The notes under the pieces: generated by a model
The model's input: the letters and a program-made list of their open reading frames with translations, nothing else
Databases searched by the model: none
What the model was told of the DNA's origin: nothing
Assembly: GCA_021156365.1 (NCBI GenBank)
Contig: JAJNDK010000006.1
Coordinates: 310,001 to 374,000 of the forward strand
Length of the DNA stretch: 64,000 nt
Source of the DNA: Bacteroidota bacterium
Lineage (GTDB): Bacteria; Bacteroidota; Bacteroidia; B-17B0; Aurantibacillaceae
Direction of reading: 5' to 3'
Position numbers and translations under genes: made by a program
Part shown: piece by piece, positions 8,715 to 17,578 of the stretch
Numbering within the stretch: position 1 is the first letter of the stretch
Layout of the letters: each line of letters begins with the position of its first letter

Positions 8715-9855
8715 TCAGAAAATCGTTGATGCAATCGATTACAAATTGTTGTTCTTCGTTGCTGAGTGTCGGGTACATGGGCAGGCTTAAACAGGAGCTG
8801 TAGTATTTCTCAGCATTCGTAACATCGCCCTGTTTCCAGCCCAAAGCCTGATAATAAGGTAAAGTATGAACGGGAATGTAATGCACCTGGCAAAAAATAT
8901 CCTTCGATCGCAGATGATCGTACAGCTCTTTCCGCTTTTCGGTTTCGATAATGTATAAATGATAGGCATGTCCTTCCACCACACCCGATTGACCTTTGAT
9001 CTTTGTGTTAGTTTTAAATGCATCAAAATAGGTTTGTGCAATTTCCCTTCTGCGGATCAATCCTGCATCAGCTCTTAATAGTTGAGAAATTCCGAGTGCT
9101 GCCTGAAAATCAGTCAACCGATAATTATAACCTAAGTCCTGCATTTCATAATACCATCCGCCATCATTCTTATGCATCAGGCCCGGATCTTTGGTGATCC
9201 CATGTGTACGAAGCAATATGAGTTTTTTATACAGGACTTCATTATTGGTGGTGATCATGCCACCTTCCCCGCAGGCAATATGTTTCACCGGGTGAAAGGA
9301 AAAGATCGCCAGGTCGGCAAAGTTGCTGTCGCCGCAAAAATATTTTTTCGAATCGCTGCCGGTAAAAAAACCACCCGGTGCATGGCAGGCATCTTCAATG
9401 ATCCAGCATCCGAATTCGTCTGCCAGTTTCCGATAAGCTTCCATATTAACGGCATTGCCTGCAAAATCAACAGGAATGATCCCATGGAAATATCCTTTCG
9501 GATGTTTTTCCAATAACGCTCTTACTTTATTGAGATCTAATAAATAGGTTTTCGGATCGATGTCGGCAAAATGCACTTCTCCTCCGCAGTAGCGCACGCA
9601 ATTGGCAGAAGCCGCAAAGGTGATGGGGCTCGTAATAACTCTTGTCTGCTCATTGACGTTTAATGCAAGTGCACATAAATGCAGGGCTGCAGTACCATTT
9701 GAAACCGCAACTGCGTATTTGCTCCCAATGTATTCTGCAAAAGCCTTTTCAAACTCAGCGATCTTTGGCCCCTGGGTTAAGAAATCCGATTTCAACGCTT
9801 CCGTTACTGCACTGATATCTTCCTCTGTAATATGTTGCCTTCCGTAAGGGATCAT
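8707..9855 (-). CDS. pseC: UDP-4-amino-4,6-dideoxy-N-acetyl-beta-L-altrosamine transaminase
   Basis: This 382-residue protein is a PLP-dependent sugar aminotransferase of the DegT/DnrJ family. It opens IPYGRQHITEEDISAV, a hallmark of PseC, and has the VSNGTAALHL cofactor motif, the catalytic lysine in FSFHPVKHIACGEGGM, and the YNYRLTDFQAALGISQL motif. It converts the 4-keto product of PseB to the 4-amino sugar, using glutamate as amino donor. The gap to pseB is 3 bases. Confidence 0.95.
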   Translation of the reverse strand: MIPYGRQHITEEDISAVTEALKSDFLTQGPKIAEFEKAFAEYIGSKYAVAVSNGTAALHLCALALNVNEQTRVITSPITFAASANCVRYCGGEVHFADIDPKTYLLDLNKVRALLEKHPKGYFHGIIPVDFAGNAVNMEAYRKLADEFGCWIIEDACHAPGGFFTGSDSKKYFCGDSNFADLAIFSFHPVKHIACGEGGMITTNNEVLYKKLILLRTHGITKDPGLMHKNDGGWYYEMQDLGYNYRLTDFQAALGISQLLRADAGLIRRREIAQTYFDAFKTNTKIKGQSGVVEGHAYHLYIIETEKRKELYDHLRSKDIFCQVHYIPVHTLPYYQALGWKQGDVTNAEKYYSSCLSLPMYPTLSNEEQQFVIDCINDFLNA

Positions 9856-9858
9856 TGC

Positions 9859-10869
9859 TTATGGTTTAAAGGTAGGATCTACATGCTCTACGATCAGCTT
9901 ACGCAGGCTGTCCACTGTTTCCCATTCACTGTTCTCTCCCGAAGTGTAGTTAAAGCCCTGGGCAACCAGTCTGGCATTAAAATGTTTAATGTATTCATCC
10001 AGCCTGAAATTCGGAACCTGTGGGAGGATCACATAATATTTTCCGAGATCGTAGGTAGTAAATGAATCGGAACTGGTGATCATTTCTTCATGGATCTTTT
10101 CACCCGGACGGATACCGCTTATTTTTATTTCGCTATCAGGAGCTACTGCTTTTGCAACATCGGTGATCCGGTACGATGGGATCTTCGGTACGAATAATTC
10201 CCCGCCCCAGGCTGTTTCCAGCGCATGCAACACCATATCTACTCCGCCATCCAGTGTGATGTTGAAACGTGTCATGTTCGGATCGGTGATCGGGATCACG
10301 CCTTCTTTCTTTTTGTTGAGGAAGAAGGGAATGACAGAACCGTTCGATCCCATTACATTCCCGTAACGCACAACCGAAAATTTTATATCCCGGCTTCCTT
10401 TGAAATTATTGGCAGCGATGAACAATTTATCGGAGGTGAGCTTGGTAGCGCCGTACAAATTGATCGGTGCACAGGCCTTATCGGTAGAGAGCGCAACAAC
10501 TTTGGAAACGGTTGTTTCAAGACACGCTTTGATCACATTTTCAGCGCCGCCGATGTTTGTCTTTACACACTCATCCGGGTTATATTCTGCAATGTGTACG
10601 TGCTTCATGGCAGCTGCATGAATAACATAATCGATACCTGTAAAGGCTCTTTTCAAACGTTCAAAGTCCCGTACATCACCTATAAAGTAACGGATGGCTT
10701 TGTATTTGGATACAGGGAATTCCTGCTCCATCTGGAATTGTTTCTGTTCGTCCCTTGAGAAAATCACGAGGCGCTTCACATCCGGCCAGTTGCTTAAAAT
10801 GGTTTTGGTGAGTGCTTTTCCCAAAGAACCCGTCCCGCCGGTAATTAATATCGATTTGTTGTTTAGCAT
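9859..10869 (-). CDS. pseB: UDP-N-acetylglucosamine 4,6-dehydratase (inverting)
   Basis: This 336-residue protein is an extended short-chain dehydrogenase. It has the NAD(P)-binding ILITGGTGSLGKALT, DVRDFERL, and the active-site STDKACAPINLYGATK with the Tyr-x-x-x-Lys pair. The family catalyses the first step of pseudaminic acid synthesis, with C5 inversion of UDP-GlcNAc. VRYGNVMGSNGSVIP is also typical. It starts the Pse block, 9 bases after the dioxygenase gene in the same operon. Confidence 0.95.
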   Translation of the reverse strand: MLNNKSILITGGTGSLGKALTKTILSNWPDVKRLVIFSRDEQKQFQMEQEFPVSKYKAIRYFIGDVRDFERLKRAFTGIDYVIHAAAMKHVHIAEYNPDECVKTNIGGAENVIKACLETTVSKVVALSTDKACAPINLYGATKLTSDKLFIAANNFKGSRDIKFSVVRYGNVMGSNGSVIPFFLNKKKEGVIPITDPNMTRFNITLDGGVDMVLHALETAWGGELFVPKIPSYRITDVAKAVAPDSEIKISGIRPGEKIHEEMITSSDSFTTYDLGKYYVILPQVPNFRLDEYIKHFNARLVAQGFNYTSGENSEWETVDSLRKLIVEHVDPTFKP

Positions 10870-10878
10870 GCTTAGGTA

Positions 10879-11916
10879 TTAAAATCTGAAATTTTTAGCG
10901 TATACAGGATTGTTCTTACAAAACTGTTTAAATTCTTCCGATGCATTTTTTATTTCGAATGTCGGGTAATTGGATCCGAACATAGAGCTGGTGTATTCGA
11001 ACTCGAGTACCAACCGATGTCCTGATCTCAATGGTGTTCCCTTGTGCCAGCATTTGGTGTCTTCGGCAAAGACAGCGCCCGCTTCTCCGTGAATAACAAT
11101 GAAGTCCTCTTTTTTATGGTATTGCGCAATGTCTTCGTCCGGTATCCGTGCATAACCTCTTTTCAGAAGCTCCGTTGGTTTTGCATCCGGCAAATGTGAG
11201 CCCCTGATCAAACGGTGCGGACCATTATCCTCATTTACATCGGTCAGGTAGATAAAGATCTTTAACCATTTGAACCGGTCGAGATCAAAGTGGTAAAGCT
11301 GTGCGGCTTCCGACGATGCTTCTTTTAAAAAGGAAGTCGACCACCACATGGCAGGGAAATCAAATATCGGTTCGCAGCCAAGATACTGCCGTGCAATATT
11401 TATCAGAACAGGATCCATGATCAGTGCCTGGATATCCGGGTTGTTGACCAGGTCCTGCATATCGAAACGGTATATTTCAGAAACAGGATGAGCAGGATCG
11501 TACACCATTTTTTTGTCGTACTTCGGAGCAGTGGTAGTTTCCGTACGCAAGGCGAAGTTGGTTAGTTTTTTTACGAGCTCCGGGGAAACTTTCCGGTGCA
11601 GGTCAATATATCCGTCTTTGCCAAGCGTATTGTTTATAGAATGGAAGTCACCGGAAGTATAGCTACCAATCACACCGGATAAGGTATCTTCCGTTCTTTT
11701 CGGAGGATTGTTTTGAATGGCTTTTTTATGCTCTGCCTCCTGGAACTTGCCGTTTGTATTGCAATACAGGTTCAGGAAGGCCAGGTAGGCTTCGTTGGAT
11801 GTTTTTCCGGTAGACAGGAATTCGCTATAACCTTTGTTGAAGGTATCCAGATCAGCTTTCAGCGGATGGATCGTTTTGGATATTTTTTGTTTTACCCGGT
11901 ATAAGAAGTTTTTCAT
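10879..11916 (-). CDS. Phytanoyl-CoA dioxygenase (PhyH) family protein
   Basis: From the ATG that overlaps the previous stop codon (ATGA), the protein has 345 residues; a longer frame upstream runs into the methyltransferase gene and is less likely. The Fe(II)/2-oxoglutarate motif is visible: HFDLDRFKWLKIFIYL supplies the His-x-Asp pair, CWHKGTPLRSGHRLVLEF the distal His and the 2-oxoglutarate-binding Arg, and DVNEDNGPHRLIRGSHLPD lies between them. The family hydroxylates small or lipid-like substrates. In this place, between polysaccharide exporter and Pse genes, it may hydroxylate a sugar or glycan, but the substrate is unknown. Confidence 0.87.
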   Translation of the reverse strand: MKNFLYRVKQKISKTIHPLKADLDTFNKGYSEFLSTGKTSNEAYLAFLNLYCNTNGKFQEAEHKKAIQNNPPKRTEDTLSGVIGSYTSGDFHSINNTLGKDGYIDLHRKVSPELVKKLTNFALRTETTTAPKYDKKMVYDPAHPVSEIYRFDMQDLVNNPDIQALIMDPVLINIARQYLGCEPIFDFPAMWWSTSFLKEASSEAAQLYHFDLDRFKWLKIFIYLTDVNEDNGPHRLIRGSHLPDAKPTELLKRGYARIPDEDIAQYHKKEDFIVIHGEAGAVFAEDTKCWHKGTPLRSGHRLVLEFEYTSSMFGSNYPTFEIKNASEEFKQFCKNNPVYAKNFRF

Positions 11917-12653
11917 GCCTGTTGATTTGAGGTCATTTTCGAAATAACTACACAACGATCATCGTCGCCATAATAGTGATCGTATTCAAGTACCAATTTA
12001 TTACTTATGGAAGCATCCAGCATTTTTTTGATGTCAGCTGTCGAGTTTAGCGTATTTACCCTTGGCGCTTTTATTCCTTCGGCAGCCTGCTTCGGATTAT
12101 GATCCAGTCCGATTCCCAGTAAACCATCATCTTTTAAGATCCTCTTACATTCTTTGAACACAAGTCCCGGATCTTTGGTGTAACTAATCATCCAGCCGAG
12201 CAACACAACGTCATATGTCTTATCTGCAAAATCCGTGTTGTGTATATCGCCGATCAGGATATGTTTGGAATAAGAGAAGAGATCCAGTCCATAGGTGTCA
12301 GAAAAACCATAGCTCTTCAGCCAGAATATATCGTCCTCGCTCCGGCAGCCAACAACCAATATCCTGATGGAAGCACGGTTCTTACGGAAATAGGATACGA
12401 TCGGGTAAATAAGCAGCTCCATTCTTCCTCCACAGCCAAATGCTGCACGCGGCATATCAAAAGCAGTCAGGTTGTGTTTTACAGTTGTTTCACCGATGCT
12501 CTCATTGTTGTAATTTCCGAATCTCATTTTACGTTTAAGCAGCCTGAATCGCCAGGAAACAACAAAATAGCGTATACCCGAATGTTTCAACAAGGACCAT
12601 AAGGCTCTTTTTATTTTCTGGATCCGGAATAATCTATATAAAAATGTTTTCAT
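11913..12653 (-). CDS. Class I SAM-dependent methyltransferase-like protein
   Basis: This 246-residue protein has a Rossmann-fold methyltransferase core: RILVVGCRSEDDIFWLKSYG (SAM loop with an altered glycine motif), YGLDLFSYSKH, DIHNTDFADKTYDVVLLGWM, and FKECKRILKDDGLLGIGLD. A basic N-terminal segment precedes it. It overlaps the dioxygenase gene by 4 bases and follows wzt by a single base, so all are in one operon. It may methylate a glycan residue, for instance as a chain-end cap. The substrate is not shown by the sequence. The VGCR variation makes weak or altered activity possible. Confidence 0.75.
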   Translation of the reverse strand: MKTFLYRLFRIQKIKRALWSLLKHSGIRYFVVSWRFRLLKRKMRFGNYNNESIGETTVKHNLTAFDMPRAAFGCGGRMELLIYPIVSYFRKNRASIRILVVGCRSEDDIFWLKSYGFSDTYGLDLFSYSKHILIGDIHNTDFADKTYDVVLLGWMISYTKDPGLVFKECKRILKDDGLLGIGLDHNPKQAAEGIKAPRVNTLNSTADIKKMLDASISNKLVLEYDHYYGDDDRCVVISKMTSNQQA

Positions 12654-12654
12654 A

Positions 12655-13938
12655 TTATGCTTTCACATCAAGTTTATAAGGGATCGAAAATAGCCCCATG
12701 TTGGAATGCGGATCCATATCAATGGACGTGATCGTTAATGCCGGGAGATTTACATTGCTGTCCACCACATCATACCATTGCTGACCTTTCGCATCTCCGA
12801 TAGTGAAGTACAGTAAGAACTGTCCCACCCGCATTGTTTTAGGCGGGATCGACACAGTGAACGAAATTTTCTCTCCTGCAAGCACTGTTTTTTCTCTGAC
12901 CACTACTTTGATATTGGTAAGAATATCAGTCGTCAATGGATCCGACAAAGCCATGTAAAACAAGAGGCCATCTTCCGAATCATTTTTGATATCACAATCT
13001 ATTTGAAATGTAATCTCTTCATCGTATCGGAAGTCCCAGGTTTTCCTTCCATCCGATAAAGCCTGAATGTTCGAAAATAAAATATTGCCATTGCTGTTGG
13101 TACGGTTCAGGCGGTCTTTGATACTTGCGATCCCGATCACGGAATCATTGAACAGGCCATTGTATTTTTTTACACAGGTATTGATATCGCCGATCTCATC
13201 GATCATTCCGTTCTTCAGTAAAATACCTGTTTTGCAAATGCTGGACATAGCCTGCATGTTGTGGCTCACGAACAGAACAGTTCTTCCTTCTCCTGCTACA
13301 TTTTTTATTTTGCCCATGCACTTTTTCTGGAACTCCGCATCACCTACGGCCAGCACTTCATCCACGATCAGTATTTCCGGCTCAAGGTGAGCTGCTACTG
13401 CAAATCCAAGGCGAACCATCATACCGGATGAATATCTTTTTACAGGCGTGTCGATGTATTTTTCGACACCGCTAAAATCAACGATCTCATCAAATTTGCT
13501 TTTGATCTCTGCTTTGGTCATACCGAGGATGGCGCCGTTCAGAAATACATTTTCGCGACCCGTAAGCTCCGGGTGGAAGCCCGTACCTACTTCAAGTAAG
13601 GCAGCGATCCGACCCCGTATCTTCACTTTCCCTGTAGTGGCGGTTGTTACCTGCGAAAGGATCTTTAAAAGAGTGGATTTGCCTGCACCGTTTTTTCCGA
13701 TGATGCCTAACACATCACCTTCTTTTACATCAAAATTAATATCCTTCAGCGACCATACATAATCACTTCCGCCTTTTGCGCTGCGGTCGTTTGCCTCGCC
13801 GATCCGGAGGTAGGGATCTTCTTTGCCGCGCGCCTTGTGCCACCAGCGGTTCAGGTCATGAGAAATAGTACCGGTTCCCAACTGTCCCAGGCGGTACTGT
13901 TTGGAAATATTCACGGCTCTTAAAACTATTTTACTCAT
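12655..13938 (-). CDS. wzt: Polysaccharide ABC transporter ATP-binding protein with C-terminal Wzt domain
   Basis: This 427-residue protein energises export of a surface polysaccharide from the cytoplasm. The ATPase part has Walker A GIIGKNGAGKSTLLKIL, the signature YSSGMMVRLGFAVAA, Walker B ILIVDEVLAVGDAEFQKKC and the switch His in VLFVSHNMQAM. From about residue 270 a beta-rich Wzt C-terminal domain follows (FSNIQALSDGRKTW, YDEEITFQIDCDI). In well-studied O-antigen systems this domain recognises the modified non-reducing end of the polymer. It lies 20 bases after the permease gene. Confidence 0.93.
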   Translation of the reverse strand: MSKIVLRAVNISKQYRLGQLGTGTISHDLNRWWHKARGKEDPYLRIGEANDRSAKGGSDYVWSLKDINFDVKEGDVLGIIGKNGAGKSTLLKILSQVTTATTGKVKIRGRIAALLEVGTGFHPELTGRENVFLNGAILGMTKAEIKSKFDEIVDFSGVEKYIDTPVKRYSSGMMVRLGFAVAAHLEPEILIVDEVLAVGDAEFQKKCMGKIKNVAGEGRTVLFVSHNMQAMSSICKTGILLKNGMIDEIGDINTCVKKYNGLFNDSVIGIASIKDRLNRTNSNGNILFSNIQALSDGRKTWDFRYDEEITFQIDCDIKNDSEDGLLFYMALSDPLTTDILTNIKVVVREKTVLAGEKISFTVSIPPKTMRVGQFLLYFTIGDAKGQQWYDVVDSNVNLPALTITSIDMDPHSNMGLFSIPYKLDVKA

Positions 13939-13958
13939 CCTCTTCTTTTCGAAATTAA

Positions 13959-14834
13959 TTACACAGTATCCATGAACGATTTTTCAACTTTATTGAAAAC
14001 AACCAGCCCGATGAAAAATATAACAATAGTAAAACCAAGACTATATGCGAGATACCACCAATTGAATATCCCAACGCCAAGGAAAGCATATTTAAATGTT
14101 TCAATTATACCTGTAAGTGGATTAGCAAGCATCAGGTATTTGTATTTAGCGTGATGGTTTATGATCTCTGATAACGGAATAACAATCGGTGAAGCATACA
14201 TCAGCAATTGAATTCCAAATGTGATCAGGAATTTAAGGTCACGGTATTTAGTGGTCATGGACGAAATGATGATCCCCATGCCAAGTCCCATGAAACCCAT
14301 CAGAATTACCAGAAAAGGAACCAATGCAATTGCTGCATTCGGGTGAAGAATGTCTTTTGTAGAAAGATAATAGATCCACACACCAAGGAACAATAAGAAC
14401 TGGATCCCGAATTTGATAAGGTTGGAAACTACTGTGGAAAGCGGAACGATCATCCGTGGAAAATACACTTTTCCGAAAATGCTTGAATTGGCAGTAAAGG
14501 TATCGGATGTTTTGGTGAGTGTATCGGAAAAATAGCTCCACATGGTCAGGTTGCAGATATAATAGAGCAGGGGTGGCATTCCTTCCGTTGAAATATTCCC
14601 AAAAATGCTGAACACGAGTGAAAATATGGCGGCGGTCAGTACAGGCTGAATAAAAAACCAGACAGGTCCTAATATCGTTTGCTTATAGATCGCCACAAAA
14701 TCTCTCCGCACAAACAGAAAAAGCAGATCCCTGAACCTGAATAATTGTTTCAGCCGCAAAGAGTACCATTTGGACTCAGGTTCCAAAACCAGATCCCAGG
14801 GTTCATTCTCGTTGTCAAAGTCTTTTTCTGCCAT
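13959..14834 (-). CDS. wzm: Polysaccharide ABC transporter permease
   Basis: The ATG chosen gives 291 residues starting MAEKDFDNENEPWDLVLEP; the frame is open 23 codons further upstream, but that part looks like untranslated leader. The protein has an N-terminal amphipathic region (LRLKQLFRFRDLLFLFVRRDF) and about six membrane segments, with the ABC-2 permease core LGPVWFFIQPVLTAAIFSLV. It pairs with Wzt to export undecaprenyl-linked polysaccharide. It is the first gene of the reverse-strand operon that runs through pseI. Confidence 0.92.
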   Translation of the reverse strand: MAEKDFDNENEPWDLVLEPESKWYSLRLKQLFRFRDLLFLFVRRDFVAIYKQTILGPVWFFIQPVLTAAIFSLVFSIFGNISTEGMPPLLYYICNLTMWSYFSDTLTKTSDTFTANSSIFGKVYFPRMIVPLSTVVSNLIKFGIQFLLFLGVWIYYLSTKDILHPNAAIALVPFLVILMGFMGLGMGIIISSMTTKYRDLKFLITFGIQLLMYASPIVIPLSEIINHHAKYKYLMLANPLTGIIETFKYAFLGVGIFNWWYLAYSLGFTIVIFFIGLVVFNKVEKSFMDTV

Positions 14835-15014
14835 CGTTTTTTTGTCGCTGCAAAACCAAAATCCGGGGAATTTTCCGGGAATTGGCAGGCAGGAAATAAG
14901 CACGCAAATTTAACAGAAATTATTGAATAAATCCGGTTTTTTGGATGGTATTGGCTATTCTTAACTGTCGTTAAAAGCCTTCGTATCCGGTACAATCAAT
15001 ACAAAAGCTTTTTA

Positions 15015-15022
15015 TATCTTTG
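15015..15022 (+). promoter_or_regulatory. -7 promoter element immediately before the forward glycan operon
   Basis: TATCTTTG matches the Bacteroidota -7 consensus exactly and lies only 7 bases before the ATG of the first glycosyltransferase gene. If used, the mRNA would have almost no leader. The 195-base gap between wzm and this gene should also hold the divergent promoter of the wzm operon, for which no clear box was seen. Confidence 0.5.
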
Positions 15023-15029
15023 AGGACTC

Positions 15030-15947
15030 ATGCAGGCATTGGCTCCTATAATTCTTTTTGTGTACAACAGGCCGGAGCACACTCTCAGGACACTGGAGAG
15101 CCTGGAAGCAAACAGTCTGAGTGCGGATTCGGACCTTTATATTTTTGCCGATGGCCCCAAACGCCCTGAGGACAAGGATCTGTGCGAACAAATACGCAGA
15201 ACAAGAGAAGTGATCCACAGTAAAAAATGGTGCAGGAACGTTCATGTTACAGAAAGTACTGTAAACAAAGGGCTTTCGGTCTCGGTAGTGGAGGGAGTCT
15301 CTGCTGTTATTGGGAAACAGGGAACAGCGATCGTGCTGGAAGACGACCATGTAACATCGCCGTATTTTTTGCAGTTTATGAACGATGCATTGCTTGCCTA
15401 CAGGGATGAGCAGGAGGTTGCCTGCATTTCAGGATATATTTACCCCGTAAAAGGAAAATTGCCGGAGACCTTCTTTTTGAAAGGAGCGGATTGCTGGGGC
15501 TGGGCTACCTGGAAAGATCGTTGGGATCTATACAGGTCCGATGGTCAGCAGTTGTTGGAAGAATTGGAGAAAAAGGAACTGAATCCGGCTTTTGATTTTG
15601 ACAATACGTATCCTTATACGCAGATGCTGCGTGATCAGATAGCCGGGAAGAACGATTCCTGGGCCATTCGCTGGTATGCGGCTGCATTTTTAGCAGGGAA
15701 GTATTGCCTCTACCCGGGTGTATCGCTGGTTAAGAATATCGGCACGGACGGATCCGGTATTCATTCCGGTTTCTCCGACAGGCATGATGTTCAGCTCAGT
15801 CAAAAAAAGATCCGGGTTGAAAAGATCCCCGTGAAAGAAGACAGAAACGCAAAAGAATCAGTGAAAAAATACTTTACAACACTTGGTGCAAAACCCGGCA
15901 TGATGAAGAAGATAAAAGATAAAATAAAAAGCATAGTAAAAAAATGA
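15030..15947 (+). CDS. Glycosyltransferase, GT-A type
   Basis: This 305-residue protein has a GT2-like nucleotide-sugar domain: APIILFVYNRPEHTLRTLESL, LYIFADGPKRPEDKD, and the metal-binding acidic cluster in GTAIVLEDDHVTSPYFLQF. The segment KGADCWGWATWKDRWDLY is typical of family members found in Bacteroidota surface-glycan loci. The sugar and linkage are unknown. It is the first gene of the forward operon and overlaps the next gene by 4 bases. Confidence 0.85.
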   Translation: MQALAPIILFVYNRPEHTLRTLESLEANSLSADSDLYIFADGPKRPEDKDLCEQIRRTREVIHSKKWCRNVHVTESTVNKGLSVSVVEGVSAVIGKQGTAIVLEDDHVTSPYFLQFMNDALLAYRDEQEVACISGYIYPVKGKLPETFFLKGADCWGWATWKDRWDLYRSDGQQLLEELEKKELNPAFDFDNTYPYTQMLRDQIAGKNDSWAIRWYAAAFLAGKYCLYPGVSLVKNIGTDGSGIHSGFSDRHDVQLSQKKIRVEKIPVKEDRNAKESVKKYFTTLGAKPGMMKKIKDKIKSIVKK

Positions 15948-17578
15948 TGCCGGTAGTCTTCATACATTTCAACGAGATTCCTGCATATCTTATCAGGGCA
16001 TTGAACCAGGCGCTTCTGCAAAACAGGCAGGTAGTGCTGATCACGGACGCGAAAACGGAGATCCCGGGCGTTTCCGTTCATGATGCAGCTGTATACGCCA
16101 AAGGATTGGAAGCGTTTGAGAATGCCTATGTGCATATGAGCACCAACAGCGAAGAGTTCGAAAGGATCTGTATCCACAGGTGGTTCATCCTTAAAAATTT
16201 TATGAATGAGAGCAATACGGAGGTAGCTTATTATTCCGACTCCGATACGATGATATACAGCGATCTTGCTCTTGTGTATGAACAGTATAAAGAATACGAT
16301 GCTTCGTATACACTTACGGAGAACCAGGATAATTACAGGTGGTCGGCCTCGGCTTGCTGCTCCTATTGGAAAAAAGAAGCGATCAATGGTTTTTGTGAAT
16401 TCGTTCTTGATACCTATAAAAACAACCTTGCCACCCTTCGTAAGAAATGGGACTATCACCTTCAGAACCAACAACAGGGCGGTATTTGTGACATGACCTT
16501 ACTGTTTCTGTTCATTGAGAAAATAAAATTCTTCCCGCTCTCCAAAACCCGAAACGGAATGTGCTTCGATCAGAACATGCTGTCGGACGAGAATTATCAT
16601 GAGCATGAATACGATTTTGGTTATAACAAAGAATTGGGCAGGGAAGTGAAGACCATAAAAATGATGGCCGGTACGCCTCATTATATCTCAAAAAAAACAA
16701 ATTCCCCGATACGTATTAATGCTATCCCGGAATATGCGAAACTGTTAGAGCACAAAAAAAGCTTTAAGGATCTTGCTGTTAATTTTCTAAAACGTGGTAT
16801 CCGGATCCTTATTCCTGCTGCGAAACCGAAAAAGACACACGGTTGGTTCGGGAATTATAAAAGCTGGCAGGAAGCAGCCAAAGAGTGCAGGGGATATGAA
16901 GCAGGCAATATCCTGGATACGGTAAAGACTTCTGTTCTGAAAGTGAAAAACGGTAAAGCTGTCTACGAAAGAGACTCTGTATTGTTTAATCAATTGCAGT
17001 TTTCATCGCCACTGTTGCAGGCATTCAATGCATCTGTTGAAAAGGGCAAATTACATATTATCGATTTCGGAGGCTCTTTAGGCAGCAGTTATTTCCAGAA
17101 CCGGAAATTGCTCACAGTGAATGAGCTTCGATGGGCTGTAGTAGAACAAAAACATTTTGTAGAAGCAGGCAAAAAGGAAATAGCAGAGCAAGGTTTGCAA
17201 TTTTATTATACAATTGCCGAAGCCGTACAGGAACAGGATGCGCAGGTGCTCCTGTTATCCAGTGTTGTCCAGTATTTTGAAGATCCTTATCAGCTTATCG
17301 CAGAGCTATTGTCGTACAATTTCAAATACATTATCGTGGATCGTACGGCGTTCATCGAGGATGCTGCAGAACGGATCACACGGCAGGTGGTACCTCCTGA
17401 GATCTATACGGCTTCGTATCCTGCCTGGTTTTTGAACGAATCGAAATTTGTAAAAGCCTTTGGAGGAAAATACGAATTGCTGAATGAGTTCAAAAGTGCA
17501 TTTGACGATGATGGATCACTGGAAGACGGCAAGAGAATATACAGGAAAGGTTTCTATTTTAAATTGAAAACACGATGA
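15944..17578 (+). CDS. Glycosyltransferase-like domain fused to a TIGR04325 (LIC12133) putative methyltransferase
   Basis: This is a 544-residue two-part protein. Residues 1 to about 290 look like a GT-A type transferase with the acidic triplet in VAYYSDSDTMIYSDL and WSASACCSYWKKEAINGF. From about residue 300, HGWFGNYKSWQEAAKECRGYE marks the TIGR04325/LIC12133 putative methyltransferase family, with a SAM-like loop LHIIDFGGSLGSSYFQNR and VQYFEDPYQLIAELL. The activity of this family is predicted, not established. The fusion suggests that sugar transfer and modification act in sequence. A second ATG lies 3 bases inside the annotated start. Confidence 0.78.
   Translation: MMPVVFIHFNEIPAYLIRALNQALLQNRQVVLITDAKTEIPGVSVHDAAVYAKGLEAFENAYVHMSTNSEEFERICIHRWFILKNFMNESNTEVAYYSDSDTMIYSDLALVYEQYKEYDASYTLTENQDNYRWSASACCSYWKKEAINGFCEFVLDTYKNNLATLRKKWDYHLQNQQQGGICDMTLLFLFIEKIKFFPLSKTRNGMCFDQNMLSDENYHEHEYDFGYNKELGREVKTIKMMAGTPHYISKKTNSPIRINAIPEYAKLLEHKKSFKDLAVNFLKRGIRILIPAAKPKKTHGWFGNYKSWQEAAKECRGYEAGNILDTVKTSVLKVKNGKAVYERDSVLFNQLQFSSPLLQAFNASVEKGKLHIIDFGGSLGSSYFQNRKLLTVNELRWAVVEQKHFVEAGKKEIAEQGLQFYYTIAEAVQEQDAQVLLLSSVVQYFEDPYQLIAELLSYNFKYIIVDRTAFIEDAAERITRQVVPPEIYTASYPAWFLNESKFVKAFGGKYELLNEFKSAFDDDGSLEDGKRIYRKGFYFKLKTR

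Noticed and set aside
11917-11955. N-terminal extension of the PhyH protein
   Set aside because: It would overlap the methyltransferase gene by 43 bases; the ATG in the ATGA overlap gives a better start.
15800-16474. Reverse-strand frame of 224 codons
   Set aside because: It lies antisense across two overlapping glycosyltransferase genes and has no family features.
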